Assembly: GCA_003991915.1 (NCBI GenBank)
Contig: RQTK01000084.1
Span: 351,214 to 415,213 of the forward strand
From: Elysia chlorotica
Taxonomy: Eukaryota > Mollusca > Gastropoda > Plakobranchidae
DNA: 64,000 nt
Reading direction: 5' to 3'
A program made the position numbers and the translations under genes. The notes under the pieces are model-generated. The model was given only the letters and a program-made list of their open reading frames with translations, was not told the DNA's origin and searched no databases. The first letter of the stretch is position 1, and every line of letters begins with the position of its first letter. Of the stretch, positions 37,701 through 48,565 are shown piece after piece.

Positions 37701-40700
37701 GATGTTACTAGCCAGTCATTGGTTGATTCTGTACACCTTCAAGTTGAAATTGGGTTTTTGTCTAACCTAGTGCTTTAATTACTACTAAACACTATGTTTT
37801 TGCTCTTCAGGTTTTTTTTCTTCTTTTGGTTTTGGTTTTCATTCATCTGTATTTCAAATTTATGTCTGTGTTTGTACATTTATCATTTGTGTTGTCTTTC
37901 ACATTATGTTCAGCATGAAAACATGTCGTCAAAGGTTCAAATCAGTCTTGGGTCAAAATTTCAGTCATATTTTTCTGCCCTTCAATCAAAACTATTTTCA
38001 TTTAACGGTCTAACTGCCTATGTAGACCCTGAGATTTATTTATCTGAAACCTGTCAGATATATATGTAAACAAACATGGAAGCAAGTTTGAATGGCACCA
38101 GAGTAAAGATCACTCGAAGAACAGGATGTGATTGCACTGTGATATTCGTAGACCAATGCATAAAAAATTTATTTTACAAAAATCTTAAAATAATGATAGC
38201 TTTAAATTATGTATAGTTATAAAAAAAAGAAGTAATGATTTTCAAGATAATGTAAGAAAAAGAAAGTTAGTGGTAACCTTTATTTGATTCTCTTTTTTTT
38301 TTTATAATGCGGACTATACAGATTCACTGTTAAAAAATTGACTGATTGCATGTTCTTCACTTTTTTGTCTCATTTCATTTTGTGCTTCTAATGGGGTAAT
38401 CAAGAGTTGATTTGTGCTGCCCTTGGTCAACAAAATTGTGATTATAGTTGAGGTTGTGTTTTTTCAGGTATCCATTAATTTTGCTTCCTTCCCTACAGGT
38501 CATCATTAATTGTCAGTCGTTACCTTGCTTGCTGCATCTACTGAGCAGTTCAAAAGAATCTATCCGTAAGGAGGCCTGTTGGACAATCTCAAACATAACT
38601 GCAGGGAACCGCCAACAAATTCAAGTAAGCTATTCGGGCATCTATATTGTATGACTTGGACAGTGATGCCAATGTAACGTAAATTTACGAATTTTAAGTA
38701 AGAAATAAAAAAGTTGTCTGGTCATGGTTCAGTAAAGATCTGTCAAGTACTTATCTCTTGTCATTCAATATGCTATGCTGCTTCACATAAAATGGTGCAG
38801 TACAAAAATAGAGGACAGTTGGCATTGCTGCTTAACACATGGGGGTTCGGGTGATCATATGCCATAGTCTTTAGAAGGCTGAATGTTTTTGAGAATTAAG
38901 CCTTGATCCCAAATTGCGATAAACTTGTGATATTGCTGTTACCTGTTGCATTTAACATTATATTCTTGGTTACTAACCGCTATTTATTGCTAAAAGAAGT
39001 TTTATCAGTCAAAAATGTGTATCTTAATTGGCCAAGTCCACTACTTGAAGCATTTCATTTTTATATGTTGTGTAGTTCTTACTCAGCCTGATCAAACTTC
39101 TAAAAGATCCTTGGTTTTGTCTTTATGAACATGTCTTTTTACTTTTTCTTGCATGAGGCATCTAATGAAAATATTTTTTGCCTTTACTTCTGTACTGTAA
39201 TCATTTTGAGCTTTACAATTTTGAGGACACATGACACAAGTGCGTTGTAAACTGTAAATTCTAACACAATACTAAACCCTGCTCTTTTTTTTGTCTTTCC
39301 CATTTTCTTTAACAGTGGTTTTTTTTGTTTTTTTTTCTTTTCAGAATGTCATAGATTGTAATATATTTCCTGTCTTGATTGATATACTGGGAAAAGCTGA
39401 ATTCAAGACCAGAAAAGAGGCAGCCTGGGCAATAGCTAATGCCACATCAGGTGGTTCACCAGAACAGATCAGGTCTGTGCAGTTCTAATATTTGCTGTTT
39501 TCTGTTTAGTAAATATCTCAAACGTTGAATGAAAAAAAAATGAAAGTGAGAGTAGCTGTGTAATTAAAATATTTGCTATGGTGTTTGCAGTGGTCATTTT
39601 TTTCAAGATTGACCCTACGTGCACGTGCATGTAGGATATTTTCAAGGCCTCCATCATTTCAGTTCTAATTTGTTCAAAAAATGTTTGTTACAAATACTCT
39701 CAATGATATTGAGTCTTATTTCCAGAGATTTTTACCTATTAGATTTCAACCAAGCAGCTTACCCTTCTTATTCAAAGGTTCTTGGTGAATCAAAGCTGCA
39801 TCCCCCCATTGTGTGATCTACTGACTGTGATGGATAGCAAGATTGTGCAGGTGGCTCTAAATGGTCTTGAGAACATTTTACGTCTTGGAGAAACAGAGGC
39901 CAAACAGGGCAATGGCGTAAACCCCTACGCTGTGATGATTGAAGAGTGTTACGGTAAGCAGAGAACCTGCTGTGCTGTCTTGTCAAGGCAATCTACATGG
40001 GTGCACGTTTTCCGGAATAAACCGGATTTCTAAATTCATGCCACTGGATTCAACTCCAGATTGGATCAAAGAAAATTTTTGTGGCCCCGAATGTCATCGT
40101 TGCCTCTAATTAAAAGTCGTAAATATTGTGTCCTCACAATAAAAACACATGAAAAGCAGTCATTTAATACATTTTTCCCACTCCGGACGCATAGGTTAAT
40201 TTTGTTTGCCGTTATCCAGTTTTAAGTCTAGATTTTCTGGGGGGATGTGCGTGATAACCGTTAACCGGAAGATTTGTTCCTCTTCAGGAAAGAGACCCAT
40301 TCAGTCATCCAAATCTGACATTAATTAAGCTGAAGTTTTTTCTATCCTGTCGAGTTACAAGAGCCTCAACTTGAAGAGTCTTGTACTAGTTGTAGCTAAC
40401 CTTATTAGCAAGCTTCGTAAGCTATAAGTTATTATCAAACAAGTGTTGTTGTTTTGCGATGGTATTACATGTATTGCGAGTTATGTTTTTGTTTGTTTTT
40501 TTTTCAAAAATTTTAAAGCCGAAATTGTATTGTACACTTCGATTGGCAATGAGGGATCCCTGGGTCTCCCAATCACATAGCTATTACGTCACTGCTTTTG
40601 CAAGAAGGGAATTTCTCATTGGTTAAGCTTATGCCATTTTGCTCTATTTATTTTTAAACTGATTTAGTGATTGACATCAAAATTAGTTCATTGCTCATTC

Positions 40701-41694
40701 CTTCCAAGGAAAGAAAATAAAAAATACGAAAAATATTATGTAGATTTTAAACTTTTAATAAATCAGTCGGAAGATTTATGTGAGTTTTTTTTACTGTTTG
40801 TTAGACTTCGGTATTTTAAACAATAAATTAGTTTTGATTTCTTGCCAATCTCTCTTTCACACACACCCACTCTCTATCTCTATCCTTGCATTGTCTAGAT
40901 CTATGTCTAATCAGTTTTTCGTCCTTTACTCAGTAATGCCAATTTTCCGTAAATTTCCGGAATTCCATTTTTAAAAATATCTTATGTAAGTCTCGTGAAA
41001 CAAAAAATCACCGGTCCGAGTTCCGTCAAAGTTCTCCGTCAATCTTCGTGCATCCGTGCAGGAAGGGGCAAAACAATTTAACAGAATAAGCGAACTGGAA
41101 AAAGTACAAGAATTACTGAGCATGCGTTTCACTCACAAAGTAACAACATCCGACCATTCGATCTGAGTCCAGAATATCTAATTTATATCAAAACTAATAT
41201 AAGTCAAAGACTTCATTTGGATATATTATGCAATCTACCAATATTTTTAAGTTACCATCTCCAAAGATCAGATAAAATCTTATCACTACCACTATTTTCT
41301 TTGTGTCGTGTTTTGTTACTTTTTATGTAAAAACTGAATGCTTTAGTCCAAATAGTAAGGTATACAGTGAAAGAATATTTTAATCTGCACATGAAAAATA
41401 ATTGCACTAGTTATATTTTATATATGTCGACATTTTCTTTTTAGAATTTAATCAATATTTAATCTAGATAATTATGATTGTTTGATTATCTGCTCTTCCT
41501 TAGGTCTTGACAAGATTGAGTTTTTGCAGAGCCATGAGAATCGAGAAATTTACCAAAAAGCATTTGACATCATTGAGCGTTACTTTGGAACAGAGGAGGA
41601 AGATAAGTCGCTAGCCCCTGCGATGGATCAGGCATCCCAGCAGTATCAGTTTGGAGGAGACACTGCAACTCCCCTCGGGAACTTCCAATTTTGA
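28723..41694 (+). CDS. KPNA1/5/6-like: Importin subunit alpha (KPNA1/5/6 subfamily)
   Basis: The adaptor binds classical nuclear localisation signals in the cytoplasm and pairs with importin beta. Coding exons: 28723-28854, 32357-32440, 32792-32888, 33746-33969, 34433-34521, 34795-34894, 35187-35350, 36932-37010, 38499-38624, 39345-39472, 39778-39953, 41504-41694. They sum to 1590 bp, 529 aa plus stop, with every phase matching. The N-terminus is a basic importin-beta-binding domain ([20 protein letters not shown], then IFKRRNV). Armadillo repeats follow with the W/N arrays that line the NLS groove: [77 protein letters not shown]. The last repeat ([18 protein letters not shown]) is the site where the exportin CAS binds in this family. 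The length and linker [10 protein letters not shown] place it with alpha-1/5/6, not KPNA2 or KPNA3/4. The ATG directly follows an acceptor (TTCTAG), so a 5' leader exon lies upstream, not located. Confidence 0.97.
28885..29375 (-). mobile_element. LINE 3' end, RT C-terminal region
   Basis: The minus strand reads [30 protein letters not shown], then [39 protein letters not shown] and [13 protein letters not shown]. This is the standard C-terminal part of a CR1/RTE-like reverse transcriptase ORF. It is interrupted by stops and sits in intron 1 of importin alpha, antisense to it. Confidence 0.85.
29789..29895. repeat. Pair of 30-bp direct repeats
   Basis: ACTCTTGTTAGTTGCTGTAT followed by GTCAAAATATT occurs at about 29792 and again at about 29862, 70 bp apart, in importin alpha intron 1. 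Confidence 0.85.
29890..30125. mobile_element. Partial copy of the pogo/Tigger-like MITE
   Basis: CGACCACCTCTCCAATGCGA, CCATCTATTTTCTCTACC and CATTTACCAGTCTTGATCAT are the same blocks, in the same order, as at 31315-31420 of the complete element. Its own termini are not visible. Confidence 0.65.
30155..30350. repeat. Trinucleotide microsatellites
   Basis: Runs of (GAA)n, (TGA)n (about 30187-30255), (GAT)n and (AGT)n (about 30310-30345) in importin alpha intron 1. Confidence 0.95.
30903..31015 (+). repeat. tRNA-derived SINE, second family
   Basis: The head has AAGTGGCAGAGCATC (A-box-like) and TAGTTCGAAACCGACG (B box), then GTCTGATTTTGTATTGTTTG. Its tail differs from the 33245 family and resembles the one near 20880. 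Confidence 0.5.
31208..31813. mobile_element. pogo/Tigger-like MITE
   Basis: The 606-bp element starts CAGTTAAACCTGCTCAAGCG and ends with the complement of CAGTCAAACCTGCCTAAGAC, with TA on both sides (31206-31207, 31814-31815). Termini CAGT-AACCT with TA duplication fit the pogo/Tigger group of Tc1/mariner-like elements. Its right half contains (AGT)n microsatellites (31589-31740). It has no transposase frame. Confidence 0.8.
33245..33556 (+). repeat. tRNA-derived SINE, best copy of the main family
   Basis: The head has an A box (TGGTCTAGGGG) and a clear B box (GAGTTCGAATCCTGG). AACACTGGCTTCCGAC occurs twice (about 33270 and 33340), so the head is partly duplicated. The body has GTCGGTGTCAGTATAATGTG, then GTGGCAACACATAAAATTGT, CTTGGGGCCCGTCCACAATA and a GTTGGATGTTAAACCAA tail. 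It lies in intron 3 of importin alpha, after a (CT)n run. Confidence 0.85.
33629..33642. other. Ambiguous bases (N)
   Basis: N at 33629, 33630 and 33642, next to a (CT)n run. This is probably a sequencing difficulty in the repeat, inside intron 3 and not in coding sequence. Confidence 0.99.
39990..41063. mobile_element. Possible DNA transposon with inverted ends in importin alpha intron 11
   Basis: The left end reads CTACATGGGTGCACG (about 39993). The complement of the right end reads CTGCACGGATGCACG (about 41063), 12 of 15 matching. CCGGA motifs lie inside both ends, and CAGTAATGCCAATTTTCCG (about 40930) resembles the hAT-like end at 27447. No target duplication is clear. Confidence 0.35.
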
Positions 41695-44600
41695 TGATGG
41701 CCTCAATTTTGTCACTAGTTGATGTCTCCTGTCTTATATTCTGTTCTTGCCCTCAATCTGATCTGAAGGCTGCAATGCTTCCATAATCTTTCTGATCCAT
41801 TGAGGATCACAGTGTTAAAGAAGACACTCCTCATTTGTGTTAATGCTGTCCTTTTGTGGAAGCAGAGACAGCCCAACCTCCTTCCAAGTTTAAGTCTTTT
41901 GCCTGCACTATGCAGTGTTGATGTGAGAAGACTTCTTTGCTCCGACTCTTTTTATGATTTTAAGAAAAATACCAGATACTGACCTTGTATCCACCTCCAT
42001 AAGCTTATTGCAGCCAGTGCGTGGCTTTGGTAATGAAAAGGTAAAATCTCCCAACCTCAACTCATGGAAAAAAATAACCTTTTTCTCAAGCGTTTAACTT
42101 TATGTTAAAAATATGTGAACTTGAATGTTGATCTAGCACTATCAGTATTTTATTGTATTCTATCCTTATTAAATTTTTACCTTGATAAAAATACTGGATT
42201 ATTAATTGTTTTTATCAGACAATTTAATATCTTCAAAACTATCAGATCTTGCTTTAGACAAAATTTAGCCATATTCCCATATGAGATTTATTTAGATCTG
42301 ATTATAGATATATAATATTTCCAAAAATGTATGTGTAATAATAATAATTTAAGTTGAAAAAGAGATCATGATCAGCTTTTAAAAATACAAGTTTAAAAGA
42401 ATAGTGAAGAAGTACTTCCAATTTTCATAAAATTATAGTAAGTTCATGGTAAGCATTCTTGTCTTTTACTTTTAAAAAAATTGAAAAGGCTAAAAAAATT
42501 AGATATTTTTTAAATGAGAAAAACAACACGCAAAGAAAATAGAACTAAAGCTTAAGGTCATTGTTAATTTCTTTATATTTATGAATAGTTGGGTAGATTC
42601 TTTCAATTGCACCTGTATATTAATAATAGATCTATATTATAAAGAATCAGGAAAGAACTTCAATGAATCATAAGGTATGCTAAATAGGTGAAAATTTGCT
42701 ATAAAACCATCTGAATTATACTAAATCATCACAGAAGTGTATGTTTTTTTGTAGGAAATAAAATAGACTTTAAACAAAATTTTACTTCAGGCCATTAGAT
42801 CAGCCGGGGAGATGGTGTAAACCTACATCAAAATTGTTGTAGTAGTCAGCACTTCCATGAAAAGATTATTAAATTTAGTTTTCAGACTTAGGGTATGTTT
42901 CATTTGTAAGCCTACATCTTCTCATGAATATGGCTCTATGTTAGAATTTCACTTATCTTTTCAAATATATCATATTAATATATTTTGTCACATCTTGTTC
43001 ACACAGGTATGTGTTTATGAACTGGGCTTCTTCTTTTTTTTCCTTGAAACTTTCTTTTGTTAAAGACGTCTCAATAATCAAACTAAAGATAGTTTGCCCC
43101 TACAAAATAAAAGTTTTACCTTTTTCACAGAGCTTTAATGTCATTAATATGTAGTGGCAACATTTCAATTTTTAAATATTCTCTTAGCTTGTCATTCAGC
43201 CAAGAACAATATCATTTGAAATTGGAACATGAAAGTCTTTGCTTATAACCTTGCTCTGTGGGAACAAAATTATAAATGGATAACAAAATGATCTATCATT
43301 TTGATGCCCTGAAAGCTACAGAAAATATCTCTTTTTGTGGGAGGAAACAGAACTATTTCTGTATTGTTCCACTTCTCATGATTTTATGAATTGTATATAC
43401 TGTCAAAATTCTGTAAACTGCAGTGCTCTAGTTTTTTGTTTATTGAAATATATGAATGGAAACAATGATGTATATGGTTATAAAAATAATCTTAGTTATG
43501 ACTGTACAGCCATCATTGGTGTGTCTTCAACTTTTGGTGTTAGATAGTGTACCCATCTTGCTTTAAATATAAAGCTACATTTTCCATATTTAGTTATAAT
43601 TTTCTTTATTGACAGTGACTTTTTCATCTTTCTCCTTTTCTGTGTGTGAATTTTATAATCAACCATACAATTGTAGCTAAAGGCTATGATAATAAATGCC
43701 TTTTATCGTTAAAACCAATGCACACATTGTACAAAAAAACCCTGCAAGAAATAGTTACATTTGTAATACAAGCTTTGCAAACCCAACCAACTGAGCCAGA
43801 GCTATGTTGTGATACAATGACCTCTAAATTTGACAGACAATGCACTCGCCATAATGGCCTTTGGAGTTATTTTGTTCTTATTTGTGGTATTTGACTTTGG
43901 AATTACTTTTCTTTGATAAGTTCAAAAAGCCTTAAACGACTTGTATTCCCCAACTTCAAGGAAGATTTTTTATGTGATATACTCTTTATCCAAGCAGCCA
44001 TAACCACTTGGGTCAATAAATCAGCATGGGACCTTCCCCAAGGGTGGAACATCCAAACCAAACTTCCATCAGTTTATTTTATTTATACTGCAATGGGTCT
44101 TCCCCCGCCCCCTCCCATTTTAGGTTCTCGCACTGTGAAATAAATTAATAGTTCCACCCTCTATTTGCTGTATTGACCATCTTTCATCAACCGTAATACC
44201 TCTTTCTTCATGTAAAGCCAATGTGATAAAACTGACAAGTTTTAGGGTTTGCAATGTTACATCTGTTCACTTCCACTGTGCAGAATCAAGTTGAAGGCCA
44301 GAAGGCGCACAAACATACATATGCACAACGACACCTAAAGATGTTTTTTTTTTACATATTACAATTTGACATACATGTATGTTTATTTATTTTACATGTT
44401 TCAGTCTGTTATTAAATATAATTCAAAAGAATTGTTCGTAAATGTGTATTCGTGTTTTATGCCAACACCAAAACGCAGCTTTCAGATATTTAATAACCAT
44501 TCTTTGACAGAACTGTTTGGGAAGTGGACAGGTTTTTTTAGCCCTCTAACTTATCACCAACCCACAAAATAATGACTCCAGAAAGAATTGGATTCCTTGA

Positions 44601-45490
44601 TAATGAAAGGGCCAGTATAGGAATGGATTCCCTGGAGTTTAAAGCAGACAGCCTTAATTTGAAGTTCATCATGTTTTAAGATCATTGCATATCAATTTGG
44701 AACAGTTTAAACTGTAGGCGGACATGATGGTAATTTTAAAGACTACTACGAGATATAAAACAACCTGCCATCTTGATTATTCAAAAAAGGCTTGATATTT
44801 TTATTTTCACTGCTGGTCTAAGGCACTGGACATTCAGTTCTGTCAGAGAAACATGTCAACCATAAACTATTGCACCAAGCCCCTGCCACTCCTGCAACTT
44901 GTGACACACCAAAAACAGCTCCACAACTAGTATCTATTATTCACTCTCGTTTTCATTTATCTGTGAAAATATGAAATAAGTACGTGAAGTGTTTCCATGG
45001 ATGTTCTTAGTCTTTCCTAAATTTGATTATCCTGGAACAGGTTTTTTTTATCTCTTTGTTTTCATAACTTATGTTAAACATAGTAACTAATATCCAAGCT
45101 TCAAGCTTCATGGAGTGGCAGGAGCTCTCAACTGATCTACACCCAAACAAAGTCTTTCATTCACACTATACGCCTGCCAACTTCCAGGGACATGCCAAGT
45201 TGCAACGTTCAATACTTGAAATAAACAAATAAAAATTTTGTGACATACATTGCATTCATATTTTGTCCTGTGTATTTGTTGTTTCCCCCGGTATGTAACT
45301 TCATTTCATACATTTTTTAAACTGTATAAATTCTATTTATAAATATGTTTTGAGTTTGTTTCTAGAAAAACTTTGTATATAGATGCTATCTTGTAATGAA
45401 CAGCTGCTGTGTAGAAATTGTTTTTTTAGCTAAGAAAAAGCAAGTTATCATATTTTAAACTATGGGAGTATGAATAAATTTAACTTGTGA
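41695..45490 (+). other. Probable 3' UTR and flank of importin alpha
   Basis: About 3.8 kb with no credible coding frame. AATAAA occurs at 45220-45225 and 45473-45478, the latter followed by a GT-rich stretch (TTGTGATGTAACTCTGTTC), so it is a plausible main poly(A) site. If so, the 3' UTR is long; shorter forms are possible. Confidence 0.45.
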
Positions 45491-48400
45491 TGTAACTCTG
45501 TTCTTGGGTGTTGTTATTTTTTTTACCAAAGCCAGCTAAAGTTTTTCTTTTCGCAGTTGGATTGTGTTGAGAAAACCATACTTAGCATAATAAGTAGTTT
45601 AAGTTTGATCGTGTAGTTGTAAACATTTTTTGTCCAAATTTATCCACAGTTATGTAAGTTTTTTTCCCTTGGTGTCCGTTGATATATTGGTAAAATATTT
45701 ACACTCACTTTGTCACAATTTTTTTCCTTAAGCTTAAAATAAATTTGAGTATCTTTACTATCAGCATCTTGACCATTTGTTTCATCACTTGAACCATTTC
45801 TCACTGTCTTGCAAAGGAGACAAAAGCTGTTGCTTTAGAATTGGTAAAGTTAGATATGGTTGGTTGTTTTTCTGATTTTTAATTTGATCTTTCATGTTTG
45901 AATTAATCTCCGGGACGGAAATCATGTTTGTTTTGATTTGCAACCTGCTTTTTTTCATGTTTGTGAATATCGTAAATGGTTTTATACGGCTCGCATGGAA
46001 TCAAAGTGAGTCTGATGCCGTGTGCAAAGGAGAAAAAAAAGGCTTTGGCGTAAAGCTTTCTCTTTTTTTTTATAATTTTATCATGTATAACTTTCATTAA
46101 AAAAACAAAAAACAATTAAGACTCGCTTGGATTAGATGCAGCCGTATACATACACTGAGAGGATTGTCATGCTGTATTCTAAAAGGTAAATTCATTTTTT
46201 AAGTTTTAAGTGGGATCTCTTGTTTTTTCTTCACAGCATTTTTGATTTACTATTTTCTCATAACTTTTTTTTTCTTTTCTTTGGCCAAGTAGTCATGATA
46301 TTGATCACTAAATTTTGTTTGTGCAGAAAATACAAGTTCTATTTACCTAAAAATAAAAAATGGCAAAATAATTTAAATGTGCTGATGTAATTTACTTCAT
46401 AATGATAATCATTATTTTTTTGTGATCTTTGATGCTATGTTTTGAATTTTCTTTTTATGTTTTGTGAACATTTTTCACGAATGAAAGGTTTTGATGAAGT
46501 TTAAATTGAGCCATGTAAGCAACAATTTAAGAAATAAGAACCATGAACATTTTCGAAACAGCAAGAGCACATGGATGGAACCCATTGTTATACATTATTT
46601 ATCAAGATCATAAGATTTAGAAATACTGTAAAATGCTACTATATGTAAAGAAATTCTTAAATCAATCCCCAATGAAAGCATAAAAGAATTATGATCCTAT
46701 TTTATTATAAAAGATGATAACATTCTTCCTTACTCTTTTGTTTGGTTATGAACGGGGGGAAAAAATTAGCTGGTTTCAACGTTCACGTTTAACTTCGACA
46801 AATCCCACCAAGAGTACTTGCTTCAGCATCCAGATTTTCTTTCTGCTTTCCTAAGTTCATTTATGGTTAGTTGTTTTCTTGAATTTTAGGGTTTCCTTTT
46901 GTTTCATGGTTAGGAACCTACTTTTTGTTTTACTTAGTCTGTTTTATAAATTTTATAGAGGTTGCAATTTTTTTGTTCTCCATTTTATCCATCCTTTTTC
47001 ATGAAGATACACAAGTAGGCATTTTTTATGTAGGCTACATGTTTGTAAAATGTAAAAGGACTTTTATTATATTTTTTTTTACATAAACCTAAATCCCTTC
47101 TTTAACTTGATCTAGGCTCCCACAAATTTGCCATTGTATTTTTAAAAACTAAACCCAAAATCAAGTCCAAAGAGGCAAAATCAAAACAAAAGTATTCTGT
47201 GTAAAATTAAACTTAAAACTCAACACTTTTTTTTTTTCAAAATGTCTCCATTATGTCTCCCGTGTGAATGCTCATGTTGTACTAAATATCGTATTCTGGA
47301 ATTTTGTTGGTTATGTTAGAAACAATGTTTTGAAACTCTTATTGTTAGTTGTTTTTGTTTTTTTTTTAAACCTTTTTTGCAATTAAGTTCTATTTGTTTT
47401 ATTTCAATTTGACAACAAAACCTAACTTGTGAAACTCAGTCAAATTTCATTAAAAGCCCACAAAGACATCAAAATACAGAACATGCTTTATTTTCCTTTT
47501 TATCCACAAACCAATTTTGTCAGTCACACAAACCATAATTCAGATCTGATTTACATGTGTTAGTGAAAATTAAACGAACCAGTAATGTGTGCGTGTCAAG
47601 GCTAGGCCAAGACAGGTGGAATAACATTAAACACAGCACCACTCAAAGGCACAGCAGACACAGTGACAGTGGTTTTGTGCATGTGGGGAGAGAGGAGGTG
47701 TGGGAGGAACCAATCAAATCAATATGCCAAATAAACATGACCATTCATTACCCCTACTAGTACTACTCCCCCTCCAAACATACGTGAAACCCACAAGCAC
47801 ACTGGATCAAAGCTTCTCTTATCTCTATCACTGTTAGGAACCAAGAATAGTGATGCAACACTAGACCTAGCCCTGTCAGGCGGTCTAACGACACTCGATA
47901 CTGTGTAACATCTTTTTTCCTCCGCCCCCTCCCTCACCTTTCTGTGTTTGTCTGAATCTGCACCTTCTCTTCATGACATTTGTGGTTTTCCCCATCTTCT
48001 ACTGTTCTTCTAGTTCCATCCAAGCATTCTCACTCAAGTGAGTATTTAAGATTTAATTTTTATGTTTTGTTAATTCTCAATGTCAAAACAAACTATTTTC
48101 AATGCCCAAAATTTCTTGTGCTTTGTATCGAATTTGAAAACAAAAAGGCAAAACTTGAGCGAATAAAATAAGTTATCATTTGTATAATAAAAGAGTACAG
48201 TCAGGAGCTGGAATTTTAGCTTTTTTCATTCTTGCAATGATATCTCTACAAACTCTGATCAGTTATATACATAAATTATGTATAGATTTGTTTCTCAGTA
48301 GTTAGAGGCTTAGAAATGACAAATGCAAGAAAAAGGTGAGCGTAGTTTTTTTTGGTGAGTTTTTAACAATTTCTCTGGTGGTATCCCTGAGACGAACGAA

Positions 48401-48565
48401 TAAAATATCGAAAGGGAGAGAGATATAGAAAAACAGATCCAGCAAAGAGTTGATAATTATCTTTATTGCCCAAATTTAAAGCATGTTTCAACAAATTTCA
48501 CATTTTTATTGCTATACAAGTTTTTATATTTCAACTATTCCTACTCTAACAACGCATCCTCTGTG
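45491..48565. other. Region between convergent genes
   Basis: AT-rich, T-tract-rich sequence without recognisable genes. At its right edge, minus-strand AATAAA at 48505-48510 and 48462-48467 lie about 60-100 bp past the DDX10 stop and are likely its poly(A) signals. Confidence 0.5.
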
